From positions 49,970 through 113,969 of the forward strand of contig VXTM01000051.1 of the NCBI GenBank assembly GCA_009837445.1: a DNA stretch of 64,000 nucleotides, written 5' to 3'. The position numbers and the translations under genes are program-made. Below are positions 55,075-64,000 of this stretch, piece by piece (position 1 is the first letter of the stretch; every line of letters begins with the position of its first letter). Below the pieces are notes generated by a model. The model did not search any database. It saw nothing but the letters and a program-made list of their open reading frames with translations, and had not been told where the DNA came from. This stretch comes from Acidimicrobiaceae bacterium. Its GTDB lineage: Bacteria; Actinomycetota; Acidimicrobiia; Acidimicrobiales; Aldehydirespiratoraceae.

Positions 55075-55451
55075 CCGACATCCTCGACTCAGGTGCGTTC
55101 ATCGCGCTCGAACACGACGATCGACCGATGTGGCGACGCCTCAAGGCCGCCCTTCAAGCCCAAGATCCGCCCAGAACCCACGGAGGCGTAGTGGCACAGG
55201 TGTGGCGGGGCGGGGCAGGCCGTCAGGCTCGACTCGCCGGAGCGCTACAGGCTGTCGACATCGTGCCCCTCGACGCTGCACTGGGCCGGCGAAGCGGCGT
55301 GCTGCTGGCTCGCAGCGGCCTCACCGACGCCATCGATGCCGCTCTCGCGGCTATCGCCGACCACGGCGACCAGATCATCACCTCAGATCCAGGCGATCTC
55401 GCCATACTCGCCGCCGCCACCAACCGACGCATCGACATAGTGCCCGCCTAG
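55071..55451 (+). CDS. PIN-domain toxin (VapC-like)
   Basis: 126 residues. First acidic residue in ILDSGAFIALEHDD, second in the VPLDAALGRRSG segment, third in LTDAIDAALAAIA, last in IITSDPGDLAIL: the PIN RNase quartet. The ATG overlaps the antitoxin stop, a standard type II pair. It resembles the PIN toxin at 24532-24951 in motif layout but has a different antitoxin. Confidence 0.88.
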   Translation: MTDILDSGAFIALEHDDRPMWRRLKAALQAQDPPRTHGGVVAQVWRGGAGRQARLAGALQAVDIVPLDAALGRRSGVLLARSGLTDAIDAALAAIADHGDQIITSDPGDLAILAAATNRRIDIVPA

Positions 55452-55539
55452 CCACTGGGAACCGGCAAACATGAGCAGTGACGCCCACCTGCTACGAGCA
55501 TCTCGTGGCGTTCCCCGGGGACTGAGCTGCCGTTCGACG

Positions 55540-56115
55540 TCAGAGGATGATCGTGAGGTTGTGCAACGGGCTGGACCGGTCGATCAGCACCGCCTTCTTC
55601 ATACGGATCATGGTGGGCCGCCCGTCGTCCATACGCAGCACATGCTCATAGCGACCGGCAAAGATGTCGGTCACGCCCCGCCTGTAGGCATGCAGAGTGA
55701 AGGCGGACCTTGACAAGGCCGTTTGAGCGTCGACGGCCCAGACCATCACGTTGGAGATCATGCGCTGGGTAACCGACGGGGGTTGGTGGGAGTACACGTT
55801 GCCGGTGTTCATCCATGCGATCCGGTCGCCGAGCCGGCGGTGGTCATCGAAGGCGACCGACACAGCTCGGGCCGGGTCGTCAGCTTCGTCGCCGATGGGC
55901 ACCCAATAGAGGCCGTCGTCCGTGAACAGGTCATACCAGGCCCCGAACTCACGTCGGTCCAGCAGGTCGGCCTCGTGGTAGAGGAACGCCTCGAACACGG
56001 CCCGGAGATCGGGGTCCGGCGGACCCGCGCACACAGCCGGCACGTCACGCAGCCACCGGTAGAAGTCGGCGTCCACCACACTGGGCTGCGGATCGCTTGC
56101 CAGCAGCTCGCTCAT
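55540..56115 (-). CDS. Aromatic-ring-hydroxylating dioxygenase, beta subunit
   Basis: 191 residues from ATG 56115, which overlaps the alpha stop by 4 bp. FLYHEADLLDRREFGAWYDLFTDD and the cone-shaped NTF2-like fold pattern through YWVPI and RMISNVMVW identify the small subunit of Rieske dioxygenases (BphE/NdoC-like). It is structural, forming alpha3-beta3 hexamers with the alpha subunit. No ferredoxin or reductase genes are nearby. Confidence 0.92.
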   Translation of the reverse strand: MSELLASDPQPSVVDADFYRWLRDVPAVCAGPPDPDLRAVFEAFLYHEADLLDRREFGAWYDLFTDDGLYWVPIGDEADDPARAVSVAFDDHRRLGDRIAWMNTGNVYSHQPPSVTQRMISNVMVWAVDAQTALSRSAFTLHAYRRGVTDIFAGRYEHVLRMDDGRPTMIRMKKAVLIDRSSPLHNLTIIL

Positions 56116-57404
56116 CCCGCGGTCAGGTTCATCTCGACGGTCATGAGCCTCTTCCACTCTTCGTGGTACGCCCGCAGCGGAGCGTCGTCGGTGACAGGGG
56201 TCGTCCGTATTCCGCGTTGATCGGTCCAGGATCGATCCACCTCCAGGCCCCTGCTGGTGTCGATCCACTCGATCTCGGGGATCGACAAGCCGGCCTGCTG
56301 TCGTTCGAAGTTCTCGAAGTCGTCCACCTCGCCGAAGTTCGGGAAGTCCTCCGCGATGCGCATCCTCAGCTCGTTGACCACCTCAGGCGCACCGTCGAGG
56401 GTGGTCGGATACCAGTTCACCGCAGTGAGGTCGACCTCGAGCGGGGTGATGACCACAACCTGGTTGCCGATGAGATGGAACGACGGGAACACCGTCAGGT
56501 TCAGCCCGGGCCCCGGCGCCATCTCGACAAGCCGGGACGCTTCCGCCTCGCCGTAACGCTCCACCAACGCGGCGTACTGCGGCTCCTTCGACGGCATGGG
56601 ACGGGCGCGACTCCAGAGCGACTCCCCCATCCCCGGCCGCTGGTCCAACATGGTGTGGCCGTGGCCGAGCGTCTGGTTGTACATGTGGCCCTCGTCGGGA
56701 TCCTCGGCTCCGAAGTTCGACAGCGACCGGCCACCGCCGTAGCGGATGTGGCTCATCTTGAGGATGGACAGGTGCGAGAAGGCCGGGTGGTACCCGTCTG
56801 AGCCGTTGTCCCAGATCAGCTTCCAGTTCCCGCGGTAGGTCATGCGGTAGGGCGTGTGCAGGGTGATCGTTCCATCCGGTGCCCGGTCCACGAACACATC
56901 GAGCCAGTACTTGGCCGGTCCCAGGAACTCGTCCAACGATGGAGCGTCGGGATTGAGCGTTCCGAACCAGAAGCCCCTATGCGACTCCAGCCGCGGAACC
57001 CGTTTCAGGTCGCGGGTGGACTTGTCGTGCGACGGTCCGTAGGCCGCGGGGTACGGAACCGCGACGCAGGCCCCGTCGTTGGTGAACGCCCACCCATGGT
57101 AGGTGCACACGAAGCGCCGGCTGTTGCCATGAGGCTCCTGGCACAGGGTCGTCCCTCGGTGGGTACATCGGTTGAACAGAGCGTGGACGGTGCCGTCACG
57201 GCTGCGGGTGAGGATGATCGGTCGCCGCCCTAGGGTCCGGGTGACGTAGTCGTCGGGCCGGGGAATCTCGCTGTCGTGGCCGATGTAGACCCACGTCCCG
57301 CCGAAGACCCGCACGAGCTCGAGTTCGAAGATGTCGCGATCGGTGTACAGCGAGCGGTGAGCCCTTCCGTCGCCGACGAGCCCGTCTAACCGGGGCTCAA
57401 CCAT
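56112..57404 (-). CDS. Rieske aromatic-ring-hydroxylating dioxygenase, alpha subunit
   Basis: 430 residues. Rieske cluster motifs CTHRG (about 78) and CTYHGWAF (about 100). Mononuclear iron site in the region GNWKLIWDNGSDGYHPAFSH, giving the Asp and two His usually needed. NTF2-type beta subunit is directly downstream. Substrate cannot be read; the alpha subunit looks typical of benzoate or salicylate/phthalate-type oxygenases. Electron-transfer partners must be encoded elsewhere. Confidence 0.94.
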   Translation of the reverse strand: MVEPRLDGLVGDGRAHRSLYTDRDIFELELVRVFGGTWVYIGHDSEIPRPDDYVTRTLGRRPIILTRSRDGTVHALFNRCTHRGTTLCQEPHGNSRRFVCTYHGWAFTNDGACVAVPYPAAYGPSHDKSTRDLKRVPRLESHRGFWFGTLNPDAPSLDEFLGPAKYWLDVFVDRAPDGTITLHTPYRMTYRGNWKLIWDNGSDGYHPAFSHLSILKMSHIRYGGGRSLSNFGAEDPDEGHMYNQTLGHGHTMLDQRPGMGESLWSRARPMPSKEPQYAALVERYGEAEASRLVEMAPGPGLNLTVFPSFHLIGNQVVVITPLEVDLTAVNWYPTTLDGAPEVVNELRMRIAEDFPNFGEVDDFENFERQQAGLSIPEIEWIDTSRGLEVDRSWTDQRGIRTTPVTDDAPLRAYHEEWKRLMTVEMNLTAG

Positions 57405-57583
57405 GCGCCCCGGTTCCCCCTGAGGCTGCGCCCATGGGGCCAGTCTGCCAAGGCATATCCGGCCTCGTCAAGACGCCCAACAGGCCGCCGCACGGGTCGT
57501 TTGACAACATTCGGGGCCGCGGTCAACATGGCCCGACCGCGCAAGACCACCGGGGCTTCGTCCCTGAACAAGGGGGAATCAAG

Positions 57584-58432
57584 ATGTCGATGACCGACGC
57601 CGTCGAGCCCGACCTGCTCGACAAGGTGCTAGAGAAGATCGGCCTCTCGGATCGGCCGGAACTCGACCTCGAAGGCCTGAGCACCACTTACAACGCGTGG
57701 TGCCAGTCGGTGTCGTTCGACAACGTGCAAAAGCGCGTCTACATGGGCGAAAACCGCTCCGGGCCGTTGCCGGGCATCGAACCCTCGGAGTTTCTCCAGA
57801 ACCTCGTCACCCACGGCACCGGCGGGACTTGCTGGCCCAGTAGCAACGGACTCTGGGCCCTGATGCACGGGCTCGGCTTCGACGCCCACCGGGTCTCAGG
57901 AAACATGATCGTGCCCGTCCCCCTCGAGGAGCCCAACCACGGTTCGACCGTCGTGTTCATTGAGGGTCAGGCGCTGATGGTCGACAGTTCCATACTCAAC
58001 CACGTCCCGATCTCGCTCGTGGAGGGTGAGGATTCGTCGACAGACTTCCCGCTCAACGAGACGCAGACCGAATGGGTCGGCGACACCTGGCAGGTTCACT
58101 GGCTGCCGGGCCATGGCCGTGATGAGATCATCATGAAGCTTGACGGCCCCGGCGTCGGCGAAAGCCGCTCGATGGAGTTCTGGGCGCACCGCTCAGACGT
58201 GAGTCGAGGCAGCAGCCTGTTCAACGACGCGCTGTACATCCGAAAGAGCGTCCCCGGCGGGGTCCGGACCATCGGCCGCGGAGCGCTGATCTCGATCGGC
58301 GCGGGCGGCGAGGTCGAGGTGGCCGAACTCGACAACGAAACTCGTGATAGAGAACTGATCGAGACGTTCGGGCTCTCAGAGGAGATCGTGGCGCGGACGC
58401 CGCCTGACGGCGAAGGCTTCGCCCTCGGCTAG
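57584..58432 (+). CDS. Arylamine N-acetyltransferase-like protein
   Basis: 282 residues from ATG 57584 with AGGGGG upstream. Catalytic triad candidates: Cys in HGTGGTCWPSSNGLWALM (about 91), His in EPNHGSTVVF (about 127), Asp in LMVDSSILNH (about 140), matching NAT order and spacing. The usual Arg-Gly-Gly lead-in is changed to Gly-Thr-Gly-Gly. The stop TAG shares CTAG with the convergent Na/Pi gene. Divergent from the Rieske operon, which suggests a linked role in aromatic amine handling. Confidence 0.8.
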   Translation: MSMTDAVEPDLLDKVLEKIGLSDRPELDLEGLSTTYNAWCQSVSFDNVQKRVYMGENRSGPLPGIEPSEFLQNLVTHGTGGTCWPSSNGLWALMHGLGFDAHRVSGNMIVPVPLEEPNHGSTVVFIEGQALMVDSSILNHVPISLVEGEDSSTDFPLNETQTEWVGDTWQVHWLPGHGRDEIIMKLDGPGVGESRSMEFWAHRSDVSRGSSLFNDALYIRKSVPGGVRTIGRGALISIGAGGEVEVAELDNETRDRELIETFGLSEEIVARTPPDGEGFALG

Positions 58433-60036
58433 TGGCGCTTCGACGATTTCGACGACGCCATCTCGGCATCGATTAGCGCCGCCAGGTTCATCAGCTTGTC
58501 CTGGAGTCTCCTGGAGTAGCTGACGAAGTTGGACATCGCGCCGGCGTCCGGCCGGTCGGACTGTGCCAGCAGCCTGAGCATGTCCCGATCGATGGAGTCC
58601 AGCAGGGCTCGGAGTTCGCGGCCGTGCTCGGACACGTCGGGGCGGCGGCCCTTCAACAGCGATTTCGAGATGTCGTCGAACAGGGCCAGCGTCTCGTTGG
58701 AGACCTCCCTGACCATCAGCAGGATGTCCCCCTTCAGCTCGACGTAGTTCGTTGTGAGGACTCTCTTGGTGTTGAAGATGTCGTCTATGGAGTCGTACAC
58801 CTGGAACAGGTAGTCGAACTGCGTGTTCAGTTCCAGCAGGGACCGGGACTCCTTCTCGTCGACAACCGTCGTCACCGCCTTGGAGAAGTACGCGACGTAC
58901 TCCTTCTCGAGGAAGGCGACGTGCTCGACACGCTTGGTTGCGGTTTCGTAGATGCTCCGGTAGCCGGACTCGATGCTGAGCGTGACCATGCTGTAGGTCT
59001 CCCGCAGGAAGGCGAGGAGCTCGTTGCGATTGCGCCGCAGGTCCGCCCTGACCCTCTTGTAGGCCGTCTGGTCGTCGAAGGTCGGGATCGCCAGTCGTTC
59101 GAATTCGACCTTCTCCTTGCCGAAGATGCGATCCACCATTCGGGTGAAGGGCTTGATGAAGGCCAGGAAGATGAGGGTGGTGACCAGGTTGAAGGCGAGA
59201 TGGGCGTTCGCCAGCATCACCGCCGGATCGATATCGAAGTCGTTCAACATGTCGCCGAACACGACAAGGAAGGGCAGCGCGATCACCACGCCGCCCACAT
59301 TGAACAGCAGGTGGCTCATAGCCGTCTTCTTGGCGTTGAAGTCCATGTTCACCATGGCGATCAAGGCGGTCACCGTCGTGCCGATGTTGGCTCCGATCAC
59401 AAGCGGGAGCGCATTGTCGAGACTTAGCAGACCCTGCTGCGTGAAAATGATCGCCAGTCCGGTCGTGACCGAACTCGATTGCACGATGGCTGTGAACAGG
59501 CAGCCGGCCAGCACGGCCAGCAGGACGTTCTGGGGCTGGACGAGGTAGTCGCGGAGCACAGGCTCGTCCTTGAGTGGGCCCAGCGTCGCCGAGATGAGGT
59601 TCAGGCTGAAGAAGACGAACCCGAAGTAGAAGATGGACTTGCCGAAGATAGAGATCCTGGATCGCACGAACGACAGGGCGAACCCCAGGATGATGATCAC
59701 CGGCGCGAAGGCGGTGAGCTTGAATGCGACGAGCTGCGCAGTGATGGTCGTGCCGACATTGGCGCCGAATATGACCCCGACGCTGTTCTGGAACGACAGC
59801 ACTCCACCGTTCACGAGGCCCACCGCGATTACCGACGTGGCGGAACTGGACTGGATGACGGCGGTGACGAGCGCCCCGATCAGCACCCCGATGGCGGGGA
59901 TCCTCGTCGCTCTGGCGATGAAACCTCTGAACCTGTCGCCGGTGATGCGCTCGATCTCGGCCGAGAAGTGCTCCAGCCCGAAGACGAACAGGATGATGGC
60001 GGTCAGCCCCGCCATGAGAACCTCGAGATACTCCAC
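58429..60036 (-). CDS. Na/Pi cotransporter family protein with PhoU-like tail
   Basis: 535 residues. Two repeated halves with the QSSSAT/QSSSVT signature (AVIQSSSATSVIAVG near 65 and AIVQSSSVTTGLAII near 190), about nine membrane spans, then a cytoplasmic helical region of about 220 residues (LSIESGYRSIYETATKRVEHV ...) that resembles PhoU. NptA/YjbB-type phosphate transport, probably export or regulated uptake. Its stop overlaps that of the convergent N-acetyltransferase-like gene. Confidence 0.93.
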   Translation of the reverse strand: MEYLEVLMAGLTAIILFVFGLEHFSAEIERITGDRFRGFIARATRIPAIGVLIGALVTAVIQSSSATSVIAVGLVNGGVLSFQNSVGVIFGANVGTTITAQLVAFKLTAFAPVIIILGFALSFVRSRISIFGKSIFYFGFVFFSLNLISATLGPLKDEPVLRDYLVQPQNVLLAVLAGCLFTAIVQSSSVTTGLAIIFTQQGLLSLDNALPLVIGANIGTTVTALIAMVNMDFNAKKTAMSHLLFNVGGVVIALPFLVVFGDMLNDFDIDPAVMLANAHLAFNLVTTLIFLAFIKPFTRMVDRIFGKEKVEFERLAIPTFDDQTAYKRVRADLRRNRNELLAFLRETYSMVTLSIESGYRSIYETATKRVEHVAFLEKEYVAYFSKAVTTVVDEKESRSLLELNTQFDYLFQVYDSIDDIFNTKRVLTTNYVELKGDILLMVREVSNETLALFDDISKSLLKGRRPDVSEHGRELRALLDSIDRDMLRLLAQSDRPDAGAMSNFVSYSRRLQDKLMNLAALIDAEMASSKSSKRH

Positions 60037-60125
60037 CGGCTATCTCCTGCCCCGAGCGGCGAGCGCGTCCCGCAACCCGCTCCGGTCGATTATGTCACGA
60101 GGCCGCCCAGTTACCGGACTGCGGT

Positions 60126-60815
60126 CTAGGTGTGGCGTTGTGCCCAGTCCCGGAGGGCGGCCAGCACGACTTGGCGCTTGCCGTCGTCCGGCAGGTACGG
60201 GGCCCGGGAGAGTTCGATCTGGATCCAGGGCATCTCAGCCGCGTGGAAGCGGGTGATGTAGCCGCCCCTGAAGGGGTCGTTGACCTTGACGGGGCCGTCG
60301 AGGTGGCGCTGGAAGCACTGCTGCAGGGACTCGATCCACTCCGGCGGGCAGGTCCCGTCGCCGTTGCTGAGGCACACCCAGGGCCTTTCGGTGCCCGGAT
60401 CGGGCCCGACCGGCGGACCCTTCGCGGCCATGGTGTGGCAGTCGACGCCCAGCACCCAGTCGCCTGAGCGTCCCAGTTCCGTCAGGCGCTGGTGGTAGGG
60501 GCGGTGGTAGGCGTCGAGCAGGCCACCCGTTTCGGCCTGGGAGAGGGGACGGTGCCAGACCGGGACGTTCCAGCAGGTGTGGGTCTTGACCACGCCGTCG
60601 GGCCGGATGTCGTCGCTGGCCCGGTTCATGTCCACCACGGCCCGGGCCACGTCGGTGGTCACGAAGGCCCCGACCTGATCCTCGATGGCGTAGATCTCGG
60701 CCGCGCCGCCGTCGCCGTCCTCGGCGATCTCCGCCGGTGTGAGCGCGCACAGCGCCTCGACCTCGGCCGGTACCCGCAGACCGGCGTGGGGAACCGACAC
60801 CAGCAGCGGCAGCAT
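60126..60815 (-). CDS. N-formylglutamate amidohydrolase-family protein
   Basis: 229 residues from ATG 60815, sharing one base with the upstream stop (TGATG). LLVSVPHAGLRVP, VVDMNRASDDIRPDG and VLGVDCHTMAAKGP are the metal and active-site motifs of the HutG2/FGase family. The last gene of a three-gene leftward operon with a gamma-glutamyltranspeptidase and an ATP-grasp-M20 fusion. No histidine-degradation genes are near, so the substrate may be another N-acyl glutamate-like amide. Confidence 0.9.
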   Translation of the reverse strand: MLPLLVSVPHAGLRVPAEVEALCALTPAEIAEDGDGGAAEIYAIEDQVGAFVTTDVARAVVDMNRASDDIRPDGVVKTHTCWNVPVWHRPLSQAETGGLLDAYHRPYHQRLTELGRSGDWVLGVDCHTMAAKGPPVGPDPGTERPWVCLSNGDGTCPPEWIESLQQCFQRHLDGPVKVNDPFRGGYITRFHAAEMPWIQIELSRAPYLPDDGKRQVVLAALRDWAQRHT

Positions 60816-62521
60816 CACTCCGCAGTCGGCGGTGCCGGCAACGCAGCGGGTCCGGCGGCCGCGCCGTCCCTGCGGGGATCGGCCACCCCGACGAAACGCC
60901 CGCCGTCGGCCATGACCATCTGCACGCAGCCCATGTAGAAGGAGTGGGGCTCGCGGCGGTTCAACTCGAAGCCGGCACCCTCCAGAGCCTCCAGCACATC
61001 GGTCGGGATGCGGGAAGCCTCGACGGACACGACACCCTGGAGGGAGCAGTGGATGCGGGGGGCGTCCACCGCAGCCAGCGGCGAGGACTCCCGCAGCCGC
61101 AGCAGCACCTGCAGGATCGTCGGAGGGATGCGCTCGCTCCCCGGCGAGCCGATCGCCAGCCACGGCCGTTCGTGCTTGAAGACGATCGTGGGGGCCACGC
61201 TGGCCCAGGGCACCGCGTTGGGGCGCAGGTAGTAGGGATGCGAGGGGTCGTCGTAGTTGAAGGCGCTCATGTAGTTGTTGTAGAGGAAGCCCAACTGCGG
61301 CGACGCCGCGCACGATCCGTAGACGTTCTCGATCGACTGGGTGAGCGCCACCGCGTTGCCGTCGGCGTCCATCACCGAAAGGTGCGTCGTCTCGCCCGCG
61401 GTCCGGACCGGAGCGATGCGGCGGGCCACCTCCCGCGCGTAGCGGCGGTCCAGCATCTGCTTGTCCGATACCTGGGGGAACAGGTTGGGGTCGACCGGGC
61501 GGTCGTTGCGATCTATCAGGGCCTGCTGGATGGCTTTGGCCAGGCACACCGCGCCGCCGGGCGTGTCGATGTCGCGCAGCTCCCGGGGGAGGCTCCGGTG
61601 GATGTTGAGCAGCTCCACCAGCGTGCGGCCCGCGCCCGGCAGCGGCATCGTGAACAGCTGGTCGCGGCCGGATCGCCCCGGCAGGGGCTCGCGCTCGATG
61701 GGCACCGGGATCTGGGCCAGGTCGTCGTCGCGCAGGATCCCGCCGTTGGCCTCCATGTCCTCATGGATGAGGCGGGCGGTCTCACCCGAGTAGAAGTCCT
61801 CGTAGCCCTGCTCGGCCAGGCGAGCAAGGGTGGCGGCCAGCACCGGCTGGACGAACCTCGTGCCGGCCCGCCGGGCCCGCCGGCCGTCCTGCAGGAACAG
61901 CTGCCCGGCCGGATGGGCTTGCAGGTGCCGGCGCTCGCGCCGGGTGAGCCGGTACTGCAGCACGCTGATCTCGTAGCCGTCGGCGGCCAGCTCAATGGCC
62001 GGCTCCAGGACCGTCGCCCAGTCGAGGCTCCCGTAGCGTTCCAGCACGTACGCGTAGGTGGCGGGCGAGCTGGGGACGGTGGTGGCCAGATGGCCGCGCC
62101 GGCGCTCGGCCCGGAGGTCGGCGAAGTTCTCGATGAGGGCCCGGTTAGGGGCCCGCGACGAGCCGTCGATGGCGACGGTGGCCCCGGAGGCCCGCTGATG
62201 GATGAGCATCATGGTCTGGCCGCCGAGCCCCGACGCGGCCGGCTCGCACACGCCGAGGGCCAGGGCGGCCGCGACGGCGGCGTCGACCGCGTTGCCTCCC
62301 CGCTCCAGCATCTTCACGCCGGCGGCGGTGGCCGAGTAGTGGGCCGTGCTCACCATGCCGTGCGCAGAGGCGGCGACCCGCTGGGGCTCGTGGATGCGGG
62401 TGTCGGTCAACTCCAGCAGGTCGGTGTCTATCTCGGTGACCCGCCGCCGTCTGGGTCGCGGCTTGGGGGGCTCCCGCTCCTGCATAGGCGCGGCCGGCAC
62501 CTGTGTGGTGGGTTGGGTCAT
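60815..62521 (-). CDS. Gamma-glutamyltranspeptidase family protein
   Basis: 568 residues. Maturation site and nucleophile Thr in AGETTHLSVMDADGNAV (near 386), followed by ALTQSIENVYGS and PWASVAPTIVF. The large-subunit start STAHYSATAAGVKMLERGGNAVDAA is normal. There is no signal peptide; an Arg/Pro-rich N-terminal 30 residues precedes it, so the enzyme may be cytoplasmic. Follows the ATP-grasp-M20 gene with 4 bp between. Confidence 0.92.
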   Translation of the reverse strand: MTQPTTQVPAAPMQEREPPKPRPRRRRVTEIDTDLLELTDTRIHEPQRVAASAHGMVSTAHYSATAAGVKMLERGGNAVDAAVAAALALGVCEPAASGLGGQTMMLIHQRASGATVAIDGSSRAPNRALIENFADLRAERRRGHLATTVPSSPATYAYVLERYGSLDWATVLEPAIELAADGYEISVLQYRLTRRERRHLQAHPAGQLFLQDGRRARRAGTRFVQPVLAATLARLAEQGYEDFYSGETARLIHEDMEANGGILRDDDLAQIPVPIEREPLPGRSGRDQLFTMPLPGAGRTLVELLNIHRSLPRELRDIDTPGGAVCLAKAIQQALIDRNDRPVDPNLFPQVSDKQMLDRRYAREVARRIAPVRTAGETTHLSVMDADGNAVALTQSIENVYGSCAASPQLGFLYNNYMSAFNYDDPSHPYYLRPNAVPWASVAPTIVFKHERPWLAIGSPGSERIPPTILQVLLRLRESSPLAAVDAPRIHCSLQGVVSVEASRIPTDVLEALEGAGFELNRREPHSFYMGCVQMVMADGGRFVGVADPRRDGAAAGPAALPAPPTAE

Positions 62522-62525
62522 CGGG

Positions 62526-64000
62526 TCAGCGTCCGATCCGGCTAATCAGGTACTCGGTCAGCACCAGGGTGCGCTGCACCAGGCTTATCCGCTGAACCGC
62601 CTCCTCGGGCGTGCCGCCGTGGACCATGGCCGGACTGACACCGCACACCGCGGCGGTGCCTTCGGGAACGAGGCCGGCCACCGAGGGCCACGCCGACGAC
62701 TCCCTCTCCACCTCGATCTCCCATTTGGCCGCGGCGGCCTCCAAGGCATCCACCAGCGGCTGGTTGCCGGGCCGGGTCGTCATCGGCGGCCGGTCGGTCA
62801 GCCGGTGGAGGCTCCACTTCGGTCCGCCCCGGCCGAGCACCTTGCGCATGGCGGCCTCGGTCTCGTCGGCATGGGTCGGGTTCAGGTACGACATCATCAG
62901 CGAGATCTCGACCCGGTGGGGCATGAACATGGCGTGGCGATCGGTGCGCATGTCAACGACGCCGATCGACAGGCGCCGGCGGGGCGAGCTCAGCTGGCCG
63001 ATGGCCTCGACCTTCTCGCAGGCCCAGCGCACCACCGGCCGGCGCCGCCCGACCTGGCCGGGGCTGAGCCGCTCGCCGTCGATGGTCAGGTCGTAGCGCC
63101 GGCTGCCCCGCCGCTCGGTGACGATGCCGTGGCCGACCGTCCCGGGCCGGCACACCAGCACGTGCTCGGCCCGGGCCGCGGCCTGCTCGATCAGCCTGCG
63201 GCTGTGGGCCGCGTCGCGGCCCTCGTCGCAGTACAGCAACACACCCAGCGGCACGCGCCTGAGACTGCGGGTGCTGCGCAGCGCCCGCAGGGCGTACTCC
63301 AGCATCACCAGCGAGGCCCGCGACCGGCCCACACCCTCGCCGTAGAGCCATTCCGGGTCGCGGCGGAAGCCCTGCTGCACGCCGCCCGGCATCACCGGGA
63401 CGTCCAGGTGGGCCACCAGCAGCACGCCGTCGTCGAAGCCCCGAACCGTCTCGAAGGTGTGCGCCTCGGGGTCGTCGGTCAACTCCGGCACGGGCCGCAT
63501 CCCGACATCTGTGAGGATGCGGCCGGCCCGCTCCGCGGCCCGCCCCAGCCCGACCGGGTCGTCGGTGCGGCTGGAGACCTCCACCCATCGCCGCAGCGAG
63601 CGCTCCATGGCGTCGCGACGCTGGGTGACGAACTGGAAGGCCCGCTCCGACGGGTCCGCCGCCCGGGCGTCGACCGCCGGCGGCTGCGGGGTGCCGAAGT
63701 AGCGGGCGCTGGCCACCTCCACCAGGCGGTTCACGAACGCGGCGAAGTCCAAGCCCACATGGGCTGCCCCCACCAGGTAGGAGCCGTGCTCGCCGAGGCT
63801 GGGGAGGCTGTTGGCCTCCAGCACGTAGAGGTTGTCGTCGGCGTCCATGCGCATGTCGACACGGGCGCAGTCGTAGAGGCCCAGCGCCGAGAACGTGCGC
63901 ACCGCGATCTCCTTGGCCTCCGCGGTGAGCTCCTCGGAGATGGGGGCGGGGCACACCGGCTGGATCTGGCGGCCGCTGCGGCCGGTCTTGTCCTCGTAGG
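62526..64000 (-). CDS. ATP-grasp (D-Ala-D-Ala ligase-like)-M20 peptidase fusion, 5-prime truncated
   Basis: The frame is open to the right edge (YEDKTGRSGRQIQP...), so the N-terminus is missing. Visible: the C-terminal part of an ATP-grasp domain (ARVDMRMDADDNLYVLEANSLPSLGEHGSYL) and, from about residue 110 of the visible part, an M20-like region. Metal motifs of M20 are altered: VAHLDVPV is present, but the bridging Asp motif reads GEGVGRSRASL (Asp missing), and YCDEGRDA replaces the Glu-Glu site. So the M20 half may be non-peptidase or use fewer metals. It heads an operon with a gamma-glutamyltranspeptidase. Confidence 0.85.
   Translation of the reverse strand, partial: YEDKTGRSGRQIQPVCPAPISEELTAEAKEIAVRTFSALGLYDCARVDMRMDADDNLYVLEANSLPSLGEHGSYLVGAAHVGLDFAAFVNRLVEVASARYFGTPQPPAVDARAADPSERAFQFVTQRRDAMERSLRRWVEVSSRTDDPVGLGRAAERAGRILTDVGMRPVPELTDDPEAHTFETVRGFDDGVLLVAHLDVPVMPGGVQQGFRRDPEWLYGEGVGRSRASLVMLEYALRALRSTRSLRRVPLGVLLYCDEGRDAAHSRRLIEQAAARAEHVLVCRPGTVGHGIVTERRGSRRYDLTIDGERLSPGQVGRRRPVVRWACEKVEAIGQLSSPRRRLSIGVVDMRTDRHAMFMPHRVEISLMMSYLNPTHADETEAAMRKVLGRGGPKWSLHRLTDRPPMTTRPGNQPLVDALEAAAAKWEIEVERESSAWPSVAGLVPEGTAAVCGVSPAMVHGGTPEEAVQRISLVQRTLVLTEYLISRIGR

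Overview
The window reads as a chromosome segment of a high-GC Gram-positive bacterium (Actinobacteria). Evidence: very high GC outside one island, many GTG/TTG starts, a mycothiol-type DinB/maleylpyruvate isomerase protein, PIG-L deacetylase, CebR-like LacI operator and lipoprotein-anchored solute binding protein. An Acidimicrobiia-like, possibly marine, origin is a guess from gene content; no rRNA, tRNA or ribosomal protein gene is present to test it.

Region 1 (1-12.6 kb): tail of an AhpD-like gene, a MOSC protein, then a carbohydrate locus. A LacI-family repressor sits behind a perfect 16-bp TTGGGAGCGCTCCCAA operator and leads a rightward cluster: ABC sugar lipoprotein, two permeases, a ManD/RspA-type sugar-acid dehydratase, an SDR, a secreted GH16 beta-glucanase lipoprotein and a 1,139-residue protein of unknown function that starts inside the GH16 stop. 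The likely job is import and breakdown of beta-glucan oligosaccharides. Region 2 (12.6-20.6 kb) is mixed housekeeping: AmtB with a proline-rich repeat tail, MFS, two NAD(P)/hydrolase genes, a membrane coiled-coil repeat protein, PIG-L deacetylase, HAD phosphatase.

Region 3 (20.6-41.6 kb) is a defence island. Nearly all genes are leftward: SNF2-like helicase with a DUF3883-like end, a membrane protein, a SIR2-APAZ protein plus short prokaryotic Argonaute (a SPARSA-type pair), a second membrane protein in the same operon, a DUF1156/COG1743 DNA methyltransferase, an HTH/PIN toxin-antitoxin pair, a HEPN-DUF499/COG1483 ATPase and an ASCH-domain protein. The helicase, methyltransferase and ATPase look like one dispersed restriction-like system that has been split by the Argonaute operon. 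Next to it are a divergent pair: a protein with a C-terminal HEPN/TIGR02391-like domain and an OLD/PARIS-like ATPase-TOPRIM protein. The 28.7-34.4 kb part is visibly AT-richer than the rest, which suggests recent acquisition.

Region 4 (41.7-64 kb) returns to high GC: ADP-ribosylglycohydrolase and dual-specificity phosphatase, VOC protein, DinG-type helicase, Cu/Zn superoxide dismutase lipoprotein, EamA transporter, a Phd/RelE module, CitE-like lyase, a five-gene operon (DinB-type, beta-hydroxyacid dehydrogenase, M24 protein, 2-oxoacid dehydrogenase E1 alpha and beta), a CopG/PIN module, a Rieske oxygenase alpha/beta pair, an arylamine N-acetyltransferase-like protein, a Na/Pi cotransporter and a terminal operon of N-formylglutamate amidohydrolase, gamma-glutamyltranspeptidase and an ATP-grasp-M20 fusion that runs off the end of the window.
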